NCBI RefSeq assembly: GCF_025960985.1
Contig: NZ_JAOQMX010000001.1
Location: 1 to 64,000, forward strand
Origin: Flavobacterium psychraerolatum
Lineage (GTDB): Bacteria; Bacteroidota; Bacteroidia; Flavobacteriales; Flavobacteriaceae
Reading direction: 5' to 3'
DNA length: 64,000 bases
Position 1 is the first letter of the stretch. Each line of letters begins with the position of its first letter. Under the pieces are notes generated by a model that saw nothing but the letters and a program-made list of their open reading frames with translations, was not told where the DNA came from and made no database searches. The position numbers were made by a program, and so were the translations under genes. This document shows positions 30,078-40,651 of this stretch, one piece after another.

Positions 30078-32234
30078 TTAAGCGTTTCCTTTTGCTTTTT
30101 TGATTACTGCTTCTGAAATATTAGAAGGCGTTTCAGCGTAGTGTGAAAATTCCATAGTAGAAGTTGCACGACCAGAAGATAATGTTCTCAATGTAGTAAC
30201 ATATCCAAACATTTCTGATAATGGCACATCTGCCTTAATAGTTTTAGCACCATTTCTATCTCCCATGTCATTCACCTGACCTCTACGACGGTTGATATCA
30301 CCTACGATATCTCCCATGTTTTCTTCTGGTGTAATAACTTCCATTTTCATGATTGGCTCAAGAACAACAGCCCCAGCAGCCTTAGCTACTTCTTTATAAC
30401 CCATTCTAGCTGCTAATTCAAAAGAAAGAGCATCTGAATCGACAGGATGGAAAGATCCGTCTGTCAAAGTTACTTTTAAACTATCCACTTGATATCCAGC
30501 TAAAGGACCAGCCTTCATAGCTTCACGGAAACCTTTCTCTACAGACGGAATATATTCTTTAGGAACGTTACCACCTTTTACAGCATTAACAAACTGCAAG
30601 CCAACACCTGGCTTACCATCAACTTCATCAGCTGGCTCTAATTTAAATACGATATCACCGAATTTACCACGACCTCCTGATTGTTTTTTGTAAGTTTCTC
30701 TATGAACTGCAGATTTTGTAAAAGCTTCTTTGTATTCAACTTGAGGCTCACCTTGGTTTACTTCAACTTTGAATTCACGTCTCATACGATCTACCAAGAT
30801 ATCTAAGTGAAGCTCACCCATACCAGAAATAATAGTTTGCCCCGAAGCCTCATCAGTTCTAACTGTAAATGTAGGATCTTCTTCAGCTAATTTAGCCAAA
30901 GCCATACCCATTTTATCTACGTCAGCCTTAGTTTTAGGTTCAATAGCGATACCAATTACTGGCGCTGGGAATTTCATAGACTCAAGAATAATTGGGTGTT
31001 TTTCATCACACAATGTATCTCCAGTTTTAATATCTTTAAAACCAACTGCTGCTCCAATATCTCCAGCTTCGATATAATCGATTGGGTTTTGCTTGTTAGC
31101 ATGCATTTGGTAGATACGAGAAATTCTTTCTTTGTTTCCTGAACGTGTGTTCAAAACATAAGAACCTGCATCTAAACGTCCTGAATAAGCACGGAAGAAA
31201 GCCAAACGACCTACGAATGGGTCAGTAGCAATCTTAAATGCCAAAGCAGCGAATGGCTCTTTAACATCTGGCTTACGCAAGATTTTAGTTTGATCTTCTT
31301 CTAAAAGCTCAGCATCATCAGGATGAATCCCTTCGATACCATCTTTATCCATTGGAGAAGGCAAGTATTTACATACTGCATCTAACATGAATTGAACTCC
31401 TTTATTTTTAAAAGATGATCCAGCAATCATAGGAATGATAGCCATATCCATTACAGCAGCTCTTAAAGCAATATTAATCTCTTCTTCTGTAATAGAATCA
31501 GGGTTTTCCATGTACTTATCAAGCAAATCCTCATCATAATCAGCTACCGCTTCGATAAGAATATCTCTGTATTCTTTTACTTCGTCAACCATATCAGCAG
31601 GGATATCTACAACTTCATAAGTTGCTCCCATTCCTGCATCATCCCAAACAATAGCTTGGTTTCTTACTAAATCCACAACACCTCTAAAATCATTCTCTTC
31701 ACCAATTGGCAAAGTGATCGCTACAGCATTAGATTTAAGCATATCTCTTACTTGTTGACAAACCATCAAAAAGTTAGAACCTTGCCTATCCATTTTATTA
31801 ACAAATCCGATACGAGGCACTTTGTATTGATCCGCTAATCTCCAGTTAGTCTCAGATTGAGGTTCAACACCATCAACAGCACTAAATAAGAAAACCAAAC
31901 CATCAAGAACACGTAAAGAACGGTTTACTTCAACTGTAAAGTCAACGTGTCCTGGAGTATCAATAATATTAAAGTGATAAGGCAATGTCTCAGGCAAAAC
32001 TTTACCTTGAGTAGTTGGAAAATTCCATTCACAAGTTGTAGCAGCAGAAGTAATTGTAATACCTCTTTCTTGTTCTTGTGCCATCCAGTCCATTGTTGCA
32101 GCACCATCGTGTACTTCACCAATTTTGTGTGATTTTCCTGTATAGAATAATATACGCTCTGTTGTTGTTGTTTTACCAGCATCAATATGAGCAGCAATTC
32201 CTATGTTTCTTGTATATTTAAGTTCTCTAGCCAT
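30078..32234 (-). CDS. fusA: Elongation factor G
   Basis: Translocation GTPase of 718 residues. G1 [15 protein letters not shown], switch [15 protein letters not shown]3 [14 protein letters not shown] and G4 [12 protein letters not shown] are intact in the G domain (about 1-290). Domains II-V follow, including [16 protein letters not shown] near the C-terminus. All switch residues are present, so it looks like a canonical GTP-hydrolysing EF-G, not the GTPase-independent EF-G2 paralogue known in Bacteroides. It starts 10 bases after rpsG. Confidence 0.98.
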   Translation of the reverse strand: MARELKYTRNIGIAAHIDAGKTTTTERILFYTGKSHKIGEVHDGAATMDWMAQEQERGITITSAATTCEWNFPTTQGKVLPETLPYHFNIIDTPGHVDFTVEVNRSLRVLDGLVFLFSAVDGVEPQSETNWRLADQYKVPRIGFVNKMDRQGSNFLMVCQQVRDMLKSNAVAITLPIGEENDFRGVVDLVRNQAIVWDDAGMGATYEVVDIPADMVDEVKEYRDILIEAVADYDEDLLDKYMENPDSITEEEINIALRAAVMDMAIIPMIAGSSFKNKGVQFMLDAVCKYLPSPMDKDGIEGIHPDDAELLEEDQTKILRKPDVKEPFAALAFKIATDPFVGRLAFFRAYSGRLDAGSYVLNTRSGNKERISRIYQMHANKQNPIDYIEAGDIGAAVGFKDIKTGDTLCDEKHPIILESMKFPAPVIGIAIEPKTKADVDKMGMALAKLAEEDPTFTVRTDEASGQTIISGMGELHLDILVDRMRREFKVEVNQGEPQVEYKEAFTKSAVHRETYKKQSGGRGKFGDIVFKLEPADEVDGKPGVGLQFVNAVKGGNVPKEYIPSVEKGFREAMKAGPLAGYQVDSLKVTLTDGSFHPVDSDALSFELAARMGYKEVAKAAGAVVLEPIMKMEVITPEENMGDIVGDINRRRGQVNDMGDRNGAKTIKADVPLSEMFGYVTTLRTLSSGRATSTMEFSHYAETPSNISEAVIKKAKGNA

Positions 32235-32244
32235 TTCTTAAGAA

Positions 32245-32721
32245 TTAAAATCTAAAGTGAGAGAAAGCTTTGTTCGCTTCTGCCATTTTGTGAGTATCCA
32301 TTCTTTTCTTAACAGCAGCTCCTTCTTCTTTAGCCGCAGCTAAACATTCATTCGCTAACCTTTGAGCCATAGACTTTTCGTTTCTTCTTCTTGAATAAAG
32401 AATTAACCATTTCATAGCCATAGAGATTTTTCTGTCTGGTCTAATTTGCATAGGAATTTGGAATGTTGCTCCACCAACTCTACGACTACGTACTTCTACG
32501 TGAGGCATAACGTTTGTCAAGGCGTCTTTCCATATTTCCAATGAAGGTTTTTCTGCATCTTGCTTTTTAGCCTCAATGATGTCAATTGCATCATAAAAAA
32601 CTTTAAAAGCTGTTGATTTCTTACCATCCCACATTAGGTTGTTCACAAAACGTGTTACCAATTGGTCATTAAACCTTGGATCTGGTAAAAGTGGTCTCTT
32701 TTTTGCCGCTCTTTTTCTCAT
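32245..32721 (-). CDS. rpsG: Small ribosomal subunit protein uS7
   Basis: 158 residues; head assembly protein. [20 protein letters not shown] and the signature [20 protein letters not shown] are diagnostic. A 116-base gap separates it from rpsL and carries a TACATTTG box and palindromic AGTTAT words. It could hold an internal promoter or an S7-responsive site. Confidence 0.97.
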   Translation of the reverse strand: MRKRAAKKRPLLPDPRFNDQLVTRFVNNLMWDGKKSTAFKVFYDAIDIIEAKKQDAEKPSLEIWKDALTNVMPHVEVRSRRVGGATFQIPMQIRPDRKISMAMKWLILYSRRRNEKSMAQRLANECLAAAKEEGAAVKKRMDTHKMAEANKAFSHFRF

Positions 32722-32790
32722 GTCTTTTTTTTAATAAAAAGTTATAGGTCATAGGATAACTGCTGTGCATTACAAGCACTGAATAACATT

Positions 32791-32798
32791 CAAATGTA
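32791..32798 (-). promoter_or_regulatory. Possible internal -7 box between rpsL and rpsG
   Basis: The minus strand reads TACATTTG, identical to the -7 box of the rpsL promoter, 70 bases before rpsG. No TTG occurs at the right spacing, so this may be fortuitous. Confidence 0.3.
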
Positions 32799-32837
32799 AA
32801 TGCATAACTATTAACTTATAACTCCTAACGTTTTAAA

Positions 32838-33221
32838 TTACTTTTTTGCTTCTTTTGGGCGTTTAGCACCGTACTTAGATCTTCTTTGCGTTCTTCCTGC
32901 TACTCCTGACGTATCAAGGGCACCACGAACGATGTGATATCTAACACCTGGTAAATCTTTTACCCTTCCACCTCTAACTAATACTATCGAGTGCTCTTGT
33001 AAATTGTGTCCTTCACCAGGGATGTAGGCATTCACTTCATTACCATTTGTCAAACGTACACGCGCTACTTTACGCATTGCAGAGTTTGGTTTTTTTGGTG
33101 TAGTAGTGTAAACACGCGTACAAACCCCTCTTCTTTGAGGACAAGAATCTAAAGCAACCGATTTACTCTTCTTAGTTATCTGAGTTCTTCCTGTTCTTAC
33201 TAATTGTTGAATTGTTGGCAT
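32838..33221 (-). CDS. rpsL: Small ribosomal subunit protein uS12
   Basis: Decoding-centre protein. I start it at the ATG giving [20 protein letters not shown] (127 residues), the universal S12 N-terminus; upstream in-frame codons lie in the promoter region. The loops [13 protein letters not shown] and [15 protein letters not shown] keep the wild-type lysines whose mutation gives streptomycin resistance. It is the first gene of the superoperon. Confidence 0.97.
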
Positions 33222-33275
33222 AATTAATACTAAAATTTTATTATGTAATTTTAATTCCCGCTTTTTACGGGGTTG

Positions 33276-33305
33276 CAAATGTATGAAATATTTTTTACTC
33301 CGCAA
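33276..33305 (-). promoter_or_regulatory. Candidate main promoter of the str operon (rpsL)
   Basis: On the minus strand TTG (33303-33305) and TACATTTG (33276-33283) are 19 bases apart, a textbook Bacteroidota promoter. The implied leader before rpsL is about 50 bases. Confidence 0.65.
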
Positions 33306-33401
33306 ACGTTAATTCATTAATTTTCAACAAGATTATTTAGATATTTGATTTTACCTGCAAACAATTGATATTTGCATTACATTTATAAAAATTATAATTT
33401 C

Positions 33402-35102
33402 TTGAAAAAACATATTCTTTTATATCTACTTTTTATCTCAGGACTGACATTATCAGCCCAAAATTTTTATTTAAAAATTAAAGGAAACACCTTAACAGAA
33501 ACCAGCATCATAGACTCAACAGCATATCAATCCAAACACAGTAATCTAAAAGCCATAAGTCAAGAAATAGAAAAAACTACACAAAAACTATTGAACATTG
33601 GATTTATAACAACTATACCAGGAACTATTATAAAAAAAAACGACTCTACTTACACTTCTAGTTTTGTACTTGGAAAGCAAACAAAATACATACATATATA
33701 TATAGGTACAAATCCAGAATTACGACAATTCATAAACCCTATTAAAAATGACAGCATAACCGTACCTTATATTGAAATAAAAAACTTTCTTTCCTCAACT
33801 TTACAAAAAGCAGAAAAAAAAGGGTATGCATTAGCAAAAATAAACCTAAGCAATATTAAAAAACAGCAAAATAACATTAGTGCAAACTTACTATTTACCA
33901 GCGGAACAAATCGAATAATAGACGAAATCATAGTAAAACAGGATCCTAATGACAAAAAAAACATATTACCACCAGGACACCTCAAACAATTAAATTTAAA
34001 ATTTAAAAAACAAATATTCAACAAAAGCACAGTCTTAAACATCTACCAAGACGTTCAAAAATACCGTTTCATGAATCAAATTAAATTTCCCGAAATTCTA
34101 TTATTACAAGACAGCACTAAAATATACGTTTATCTTGAAAAAAGAAAATCAAATACTTTTGACGGATACCTAGGATTTAACACTGGAGACAACAACAAAC
34201 TAATCATAAATGGCTACCTAGATCTAAAACTAGAAAACACATTAAATGCTGGTGAACAATTTTCACTATACTGGAAAACCGATGGGAAAAATCAAAAAAC
34301 ATTTACAACCAACTTAGAAGTTCCTTATATTTTCAACTCCAATATTGGTTTGAAAGCACAAATAAACATTTTCAAACAAGATAGTATTTTTCAAAACACA
34401 AAAACAGCAGCAGATATAGGATACCTTATAAACTACAATAGCCGTCTGTATATAGGAGTACAGTTTACCGAATCAAGCGATATTCAGAACAGCAATAATA
34501 CCACAGTAAAAGATTATAAAAACTCATTTTTTACAGCCAATTACGAATATACCAATTACGACTATAATAGACCTTTATTTCCTCAAAAAAGCTCACTCTC
34601 TATTAAAACTGGTTTCGGAAAAAGAACCAACAACGACTTATCAGAAAATAGCATCTCCAACAAACAACTTTACATTGACTTAAAAGCAAGCTTTACTTTT
34701 CAATTTAATTTAAAAAACTATTTATACCTTAATTTACAAAATTATTTGTTAAAAAGCCCAAGCTATTTCACTAACGAATTATATCGCTTTGGTGGAACAG
34801 CCAATATTAGAGGATTTGCAGAAAATAGTTTACAAGCACAATTCCTTACTTCGATAATTACAGAATATAGGTATGTAGTATCTCCTAACCTCTACCTCCA
34901 CTCTATTTTTGACTATTCAGTATTCAAAGATCCATTTTCTACAACAGACAAAAGTGAAAGCATCACTGGAATCGGCATAGGGCTAGGCATTCAAACAAAA
35001 AACGGATTACTAAAATTAACCTTTGCAAATGGAGTCGAAAAACAACAAAAAACAAACCTATCCAACACAATAGTCAGTCTCAATTATAATATTCAGTTCT
35101 AA
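33402..35102 (+). CDS. Omp85/BamA-superfamily outer-membrane barrel protein
   Basis: Secreted outer-membrane protein of 566 residues. I choose the TTG start at 33402 because it gives an ideal signal peptide (KKHILLYLLFISGLTLSAQ); an earlier in-frame TTG at 33372 would add unlikely residues, and no ATG is available. The N-terminal part (about 20-250) probably forms one or a few POTRA-like modules. The rest is a beta-barrel with the Omp85 loop-6 motif seen in TANIRGFAEN and an aromatic C-terminus (NYNIQF). It is shorter than BamA and may be a TamA/FhaC-like or patatin-free relative; substrate unknown. It is divergent from rpsL and stands alone. Confidence 0.75.
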   Translation: MKKHILLYLLFISGLTLSAQNFYLKIKGNTLTETSIIDSTAYQSKHSNLKAISQEIEKTTQKLLNIGFITTIPGTIIKKNDSTYTSSFVLGKQTKYIHIYIGTNPELRQFINPIKNDSITVPYIEIKNFLSSTLQKAEKKGYALAKINLSNIKKQQNNISANLLFTSGTNRIIDEIIVKQDPNDKKNILPPGHLKQLNLKFKKQIFNKSTVLNIYQDVQKYRFMNQIKFPEILLLQDSTKIYVYLEKRKSNTFDGYLGFNTGDNNKLIINGYLDLKLENTLNAGEQFSLYWKTDGKNQKTFTTNLEVPYIFNSNIGLKAQINIFKQDSIFQNTKTAADIGYLINYNSRLYIGVQFTESSDIQNSNNTTVKDYKNSFFTANYEYTNYDYNRPLFPQKSSLSIKTGFGKRTNNDLSENSISNKQLYIDLKASFTFQFNLKNYLYLNLQNYLLKSPSYFTNELYRFGGTANIRGFAENSLQAQFLTSIITEYRYVVSPNLYLHSIFDYSVFKDPFSTTDKSESITGIGIGLGIQTKNGLLKLTFANGVEKQQKTNLSNTIVSLNYNIQF

Positions 35103-35191
35103 AAAGTTAAAAAAAAGAATTATTTACAACAAAACGCCTTTATTATGTTTAAATCCTAAAACTCATATGCATGCATAAGAATAGCTCCGAA

Positions 35192-35199
35192 TATATTTG
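35192..35199 (+). promoter_or_regulatory. Candidate -7 box of the susCD operon
   Basis: TATATTTG matches TAnnTTTG exactly, about 53 bases before the susC-like start. No TTG is visible at -33, which would fit a regulated promoter, but this is weak evidence. Confidence 0.4.
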
Positions 35200-35252
35200 G
35201 AATGTTAACAAATAATTAAGATGTTTGTAACACTAATTCAAAATTTATTAAA

Positions 35253-38200
35253 ATGAAACTAAAATTCAGTAGAATCTTAGTACTTATCTTAGTACTAACA
35301 ACGCAATTTATCATTGCGCAAGAAAGAATTGTTTCAGGAGTTGTTTCTGATGATATGGGAATGCCCTTACCTGGAGTAAGCATTCTTGTAAAAGGAACAA
35401 AATCTGGTGCACAAACAAATTTTGATGGAAAATATTCCATTAAAGCTTCACCAAAACAAGTTATTATCTTTAGCTACATCGGCATGGAAACTAAAGAGCT
35501 AACCGCTAGTTCAGCAACACTTAACGCTAAATTAGTAAGCACTGCAGTACAATTAGAAGGAGCTGTGGTAACTGCTTTTGGTATCAAAAAACAAAAAAGA
35601 GCTTTAGCAGCCGGAACGTCTATTGTAACTGGTAAAGAACTTACCGAAGTTAACAATACAAATGTTTTTGAATCATTATCCGGTAAAATTGCCGGTGTTG
35701 ACATTAGCGCCCCTGCACAAGTTGGAGCATCATCTAAGGTAGTTATTAGAGGGTTTAACTCGTTATCAAGCAGTAGCCCACTTTACATTGTAGATGGAAC
35801 ACCTATTAACAACAATACCTCAAGTTCATCTGAAACTAGTGCGACAAGAACGTATGATGCGGGAACAGGTATTGGAGATGTAGATCCAAACAACATCGAG
35901 AGTATGACCGTTTTAAAAGGAGCCGCTGCATCAGCACTTTATGGTTCAAGAGCTGCAAATGGAGTTATTATTATTACAACTAAATCTGGTAAAAATAATC
36001 AAAAATTAACCGTAGAAGTAAGCAGTTCATCTGATTTTTCACAAGTTGCAAGGGTACCACACTTACAAAATGAATTTGGACAAGGATGGAATGGAAAATC
36101 ATGGTCTAATTGGACTGGATCTCCGAACACTGCTAGTAATGAAAATGGTTCATGGGGACCTGCCTTTAATGGTGAAGTTAGACTTCATGGGACTATTATT
36201 GACAACCAACAACAAATAAAACCTTATGTAGCACTTGAAAATAATCTAAGGGACTTCTTCACAATCGGACATACATTTACAAACAGCGTAAGACTTAGTG
36301 GTGGAAGTGAAAATTCAAATTTCTCTATCAATTATACTGATGTTAACTCTGATGGAATAATACCTACAAATGCTGATGCGTATTTAAGAAAGACATTTGG
36401 TGTAAATGCAGGAATAAAAGGAAAAAAACTAAGTGTAAAAACTAGTATAAACTATGTTAAGAAGGACCAAAATGCTGTAAATACAGGGCAAGGTTCTGCT
36501 TCAGGTCAAGGTAACACACTTATGCAAGAGTTATTGCAAATACCTAGAGATATTAGTGTAGTTGATCAAAAAGACTATATAAACAATCCTTATGCAACAT
36601 CTAGTAATTTCTTTACACCATATTCATCTAATCCATATTTTGTAGTAAATGAAAACTCTACTAAAATTGATGGAAACAGGTTATATGGTAATGTAAATTT
36701 CAACTATCAATTTAACGAAAAATTATCTCTTAGCTACCAAGTAGGTGGAGATTATGGAGTTGAAAAACTAAAATCTTACGGTGCAATCATAAACTTCACT
36801 CCGGGATCTGCACAAGATAATGCAGCGACAATCCCAACGGTTGGTGGTGTAACAGAAAACACTAGAGAGAATGTACAATTTGACTCTAACATGATTTTAA
36901 GCTACAATACAACAATTAATGATGACATCAATATTACTTCTTTTATAGGATTTAATACAAATCAAAGGAAAAATAGTTTATTACAAGCTTCTATAACAAA
37001 CTTAGATATTCCTGAATACTATGAATTATCAAACTCATCTGTTAAACCACAAGTTGTACAAAACAATTTGTTTAGAAAGAGTTTTGGTGCTTTTGGATCT
37101 GTTGAAACAGCATACAAAAACCGTTATTTTTTAACAGTAACAGCTAGAAATGACTGGTCGTCAACTTTACCACAAGGAAATAATTCATACTTTTATTCAT
37201 CTGCTGCATTAAGTGCAATCGTATTAGACGCTCAAGACTATTTCTTAAAAATAAGAGCATCTTATGCCGAAATTGGTAAAGATACTGATCCATACCAAAC
37301 TCAAACAGCATTAATATCCGGGAATGCATCATTAGGATTCGGAAACATATTCTTGCCTATTGGAGGAGTTAATGGATACGAGTTCTCATCAAATTTAGGA
37401 AATAAAGATTTGGTACCTGAAAGAACAAACGAAATCGAGTTCGGTTTTGAAACTAGTTTATTTAATAAAAGAGTTTTTCTTGATGGATCATTTTATAGTA
37501 GAACAACAAATGATCTATTATTCAAAAGACCTTTACCAACATCAACAGGATATGCGACACAAACTGGAAACATATTAGATGTACGTAATCAAGGGGTTGA
37601 ATTACTTTTAAATGTTGTTCCTGTAAAAACAAATGACTTTAAATGGGATATCACCACAACATTTACTAAAAACGTAGGTGAAGTACTGAATATCGCTGGT
37701 GGAGTAGAAAAATTAAATTTAGCTAGTAACTATGGAGTAACTTTTAATGCAGTTAAAGGACAACCATTAGGAGTGTTTTCAGCAAAAGTCCCTGTAGTAA
37801 ATGAGCAAGGACAATATGTTGTTGATCCAGCAACTGGGTTTTACAAAATAACAAATGATGAACAAAATATCGGAAATGCACAAAGAAAATTCGTAATGGG
37901 TTTGAAGAATGTATTTACCTATAAAAACATTGCCTTAGCAATGGGACTTGATTGGAAACAAGGTGGGAAAATGTACTCTTATACTAAGAGACTATCTAAC
38001 TTTGTCGGAAATGGAATAGAGACTACATACAATGACAGAAACACATTTATTGTTCCAAATTCAGTTAATGAGGTAACCAATAGTGATGGAGCAGTAACAG
38101 GCTATACCGAAAACACAAAAGAAGTAAGCATTGGTGAAATTGCAAATTTCTATAATACAACTAATAATCCTGGAATCGAGCAAACACATGTAATTGATAA

Positions 38201-38450
38201 AACTTTTGTTAGACTAAGAGATGTGTCATTGACATATACCCTTAACTCAGAATTAGTTAAAAGATTGGGATTAAGTAGAGCATCATTCAGCCTATATGGT
38301 AAAAATTTAGCCTTATGGACTCCTAAAGATAATCCATATGTAGATCCAGAATTATCAACTTTTGGAACAGGATTATTAAGTGAGCAAGGTGAATTTGGAA
38401 CTAACCCTTCACAGAGAAGTTATGGTGCTAGCATCAAACTAACATTTTAA
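35253..38450 (+). CDS. SusC/RagA-family TonB-dependent outer-membrane transporter
   Basis: Outer-membrane nutrient importer of 1065 residues that works with a SusD lid. A signal peptide (about 1-22, ending IIAQ) is followed by a carboxypeptidase-regulatory-like domain (about 25-105; VSGVVSDDMGMPLPGVSILV). The plug domain comes next (about 110-240) with the SusC signature region SLSSSSPLYIVDGTPI and LKGAAASALYGSRAANGVII. A 22-strand barrel ends in the aromatic SYGASIKLTF. No separate TonB anti-sigma N-terminal extension is present. It begins a four-gene operon; gene order suggests an oligopeptide importer, but no peptidase or glycoside hydrolase lies next to it to fix the substrate. Confidence 0.95.
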   Translation: MKLKFSRILVLILVLTTQFIIAQERIVSGVVSDDMGMPLPGVSILVKGTKSGAQTNFDGKYSIKASPKQVIIFSYIGMETKELTASSATLNAKLVSTAVQLEGAVVTAFGIKKQKRALAAGTSIVTGKELTEVNNTNVFESLSGKIAGVDISAPAQVGASSKVVIRGFNSLSSSSPLYIVDGTPINNNTSSSSETSATRTYDAGTGIGDVDPNNIESMTVLKGAAASALYGSRAANGVIIITTKSGKNNQKLTVEVSSSSDFSQVARVPHLQNEFGQGWNGKSWSNWTGSPNTASNENGSWGPAFNGEVRLHGTIIDNQQQIKPYVALENNLRDFFTIGHTFTNSVRLSGGSENSNFSINYTDVNSDGIIPTNADAYLRKTFGVNAGIKGKKLSVKTSINYVKKDQNAVNTGQGSASGQGNTLMQELLQIPRDISVVDQKDYINNPYATSSNFFTPYSSNPYFVVNENSTKIDGNRLYGNVNFNYQFNEKLSLSYQVGGDYGVEKLKSYGAIINFTPGSAQDNAATIPTVGGVTENTRENVQFDSNMILSYNTTINDDINITSFIGFNTNQRKNSLLQASITNLDIPEYYELSNSSVKPQVVQNNLFRKSFGAFGSVETAYKNRYFLTVTARNDWSSTLPQGNNSYFYSSAALSAIVLDAQDYFLKIRASYAEIGKDTDPYQTQTALISGNASLGFGNIFLPIGGVNGYEFSSNLGNKDLVPERTNEIEFGFETSLFNKRVFLDGSFYSRTTNDLLFKRPLPTSTGYATQTGNILDVRNQGVELLLNVVPVKTNDFKWDITTTFTKNVGEVLNIAGGVEKLNLASNYGVTFNAVKGQPLGVFSAKVPVVNEQGQYVVDPATGFYKITNDEQNIGNAQRKFVMGLKNVFTYKNIALAMGLDWKQGGKMYSYTKRLSNFVGNGIETTYNDRNTFIVPNSVNEVTNSDGAVTGYTENTKEVSIGEIANFYNTTNNPGIEQTHVIDKTFVRLRDVSLTYTLNSELVKRLGLSRASFSLYGKNLALWTPKDNPYVDPELSTFGTGLLSEQGEFGTNPSQRSYGASIKLTF

Positions 38451-38461
38451 AAAGAAAGAAA

Positions 38462-39892
38462 ATGAAAAAATTTATAATAAGTATATTAGTTATTTCAGCA
38501 ACATTTACCGCCTGTAATACCGACCTAGACATCAATGCAGATCCAGATTCACTAAATCCTATAAATGCGCCTCTTTCGGCACAATTACCTGCAGGTATAA
38601 TTGGAGTGATTGGTTCAGAGGGAGCTCCATTAGCCATTATTGGGGGAGTTTGGTCTCAGTATTGGACACAAAGTAATTCTGCAAACCAGTATAAAAACAT
38701 AGATAATTATTCGATTGGAACATCAGACTTCAACTATGCTTGGGACGGAATGTATGATGCATTGGGAGACATTAGAAACATTAAAAGAAGAGCCTTGGTT
38801 GAAGAAAACTGGAACTACTTCTTAATAGCTACTGTTCTTGAAGTACAAGCATCTCAAGTATTAACCGATTTTTACGGATCAATACCATATAAAGAAGCTA
38901 ATGACATTACTTTATTAAATCCTAAATTTAATACAGGAGAAGAGGTTTACACTTTCATGATAGACGATTTGAATTTAGCACTTTCAAAAGATCTATCTTC
39001 ATCTAAAGGTAGTATTCCTGCCAAAGATGATTTATTATTTGCAGGAGACATGAGTGAATGGACAAAATTCGCGAACACTTTAAAACTTAAAGTATTCATG
39101 AGACAGTCTAACAGTAGTAGAGCTTCAATTGCAAGCGCTGGAATAACAGCAATGATAACAGCCGGAACAGAATTCTTAACAGTTGATGCAGGAATGGACC
39201 AATTTAAGAATGAAGTGAATCAAAGTAACCCTTTGTTTGAATTTAATAATAGAAAATTAAATGTCGCTACAAATTTAAGAATGAGTACAACATTAGCTTC
39301 TTATTTTGACGCTAACGCAGATAGTAGAAAAGCAGCATATTATCTTCCAGGAAACTCCCTAAATCAAGGAGATTACAACAACCCAGTTGGCGCTGGAACA
39401 ATAGCAATTGTAAAACTAAGCGCTTTTACACCCGCATTTTTATTGAGTGCAGAAGAAAGCTACTTTCTACAAGCAGAAGCTATGGAAAGATATAATTCTG
39501 GAACAGGTGCAAAAGAATTATACGAAGCTGCTGTAAATGCAAACTTTGCAAGATATGGATTAACTGCAGATACATTATTGGCAGGAGCATATGCTTACCC
39601 AACAGGAACTCTTGAACAAAAAATTGAAGCAATCATCACACAAAAATGGATTGCAAGCTTTCCTGGTAATGGTTTTGAAGCCTTTTTTGAAAAAAATAGA
39701 ACTGGATATCCTAAAACATCTACTGTTTACCAAACAAGTGCTTCCTATATTGCAGGACAATTTGTTTATTCTTTAAATGGTGCAACAAATGGATTATTTC
39801 CACAGCGATTAGCATATCCTTTAACAGAAAGAAATGCAAACCCAAACACACCAGTATTACAACCAATAACAACTGCCATTTGGTGGAAATAA
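38462..39892 (+). CDS. SusD/RagB-family nutrient-binding surface lipoprotein (SusD-like_2 type)
   Basis: Lid of the SusC-type transporter above, 476 residues. It has a lipoprotein signal (MKKFIISILVISATFTACN, lipobox TAC) and a mature N-terminus with DLDINADPDSLNP, the usual start of SusD-like_2 proteins. It is rich in helical TPR-like segments, including WSQYWTQSNSANQYKN, and ends with the conserved RLAYPLTERNANP. It lies 11 bases after susC and its stop overlaps the region before the next lipoprotein, so the genes are clearly co-transcribed. Confidence 0.93.
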   Translation: MKKFIISILVISATFTACNTDLDINADPDSLNPINAPLSAQLPAGIIGVIGSEGAPLAIIGGVWSQYWTQSNSANQYKNIDNYSIGTSDFNYAWDGMYDALGDIRNIKRRALVEENWNYFLIATVLEVQASQVLTDFYGSIPYKEANDITLLNPKFNTGEEVYTFMIDDLNLALSKDLSSSKGSIPAKDDLLFAGDMSEWTKFANTLKLKVFMRQSNSSRASIASAGITAMITAGTEFLTVDAGMDQFKNEVNQSNPLFEFNNRKLNVATNLRMSTTLASYFDANADSRKAAYYLPGNSLNQGDYNNPVGAGTIAIVKLSAFTPAFLLSAEESYFLQAEAMERYNSGTGAKELYEAAVNANFARYGLTADTLLAGAYAYPTGTLEQKIEAIITQKWIASFPGNGFEAFFEKNRTGYPKTSTVYQTSASYIAGQFVYSLNGATNGLFPQRLAYPLTERNANPNTPVLQPITTAIWWK

Positions 39893-39903
39893 AATATAAA
39901 ATT

Positions 39904-40641
39904 ATGAGAAAAATAATCATCGCTATTTTTATTGCAAGCTCACTTTTTACTGCTTGTTCTAATGTAGAAACGGACAATTTATCACAAATAACAACATTTG
40001 CAGTTTTCACTATTACTGGAGACAATCCCTATTTTGTAAAACAAGGATCTACATATGTTGATCCAGGAGCAGTAGCAAAAGAAGGATCAAAAGTAGTACC
40101 AACTGTAACGACAGCTCTAGGAAAATACAGAGGATCAACTACTCTTGACACTTCAATAATGGACGAGTATGCTGTTACTTATAGCGCTACAAACTCTGAC
40201 GGATTTGTTGGAAAAGGGTCTAGAAAAGTAATTGTATATAAAACTGGAGATTTAATTAATAGTATCGAAGGTGTTTACACAAGTACTATTTTGAGAAACG
40301 GTACAAATGATGGAGATTCTTATATTGACATCGAATACATCTATATTTGGAAAAATACAGACGGAACATATCAAATATCTGATTCATTTGGAGGCTGGTA
40401 TGAGTTTGGTAGAGCAATCGCTCATAGTGAATCTCCAGGAGGAATTATTAAAGCGATTGATATCCCAACCAATAACTTTACCTTTCCAGGAACGCAAACA
40501 AATTCTTACTTTGGAGGAACAGTAAATATAACGGGATTAACGGTTAATCCTATTACAAAGAAATTAGTCTTGAATACTACCTGGGTTACAGGTACAACAA
40601 CATATAATTTCTTAGCAACATTAACTCAAGTTCAACTTTAA
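39904..40641 (+). CDS. Surface lipoprotein with Ig-like (BT_2262/DUF5011-type) domain
   Basis: A 245-residue lipoprotein. I start it at the ATG giving MRKIIIAIFIASSLFTACSN, a clear signal peptide with lipobox FTAC. An Ig-like domain at about 35-110 contains GSTYVDPGAVAKEG and YAVTYSATNSDGFVGKGSRK, characteristic of DUF5011/BT_2262-type modules. The rest is a beta-rich region with a C-terminal domain of unknown function. As third gene in the SusCD operon it probably sits on the cell surface as an accessory lid component. Domain naming is from memory of the family, not from a search. Confidence 0.8.
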   Translation: MRKIIIAIFIASSLFTACSNVETDNLSQITTFAVFTITGDNPYFVKQGSTYVDPGAVAKEGSKVVPTVTTALGKYRGSTTLDTSIMDEYAVTYSATNSDGFVGKGSRKVIVYKTGDLINSIEGVYTSTILRNGTNDGDSYIDIEYIYIWKNTDGTYQISDSFGGWYEFGRAIAHSESPGGIIKAIDIPTNNFTFPGTQTNSYFGGTVNITGLTVNPITKKLVLNTTWVTGTTTYNFLATLTQVQL

Positions 40642-40651
40642 TATCATAAAA

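Noticed and set aside
33372..33401. Longer N-terminus for the Omp85-like protein from the TTG at 33372
   Set aside because: The extra ten residues precede a standard signal peptide and would weaken it; they lie in the promoter-like region.
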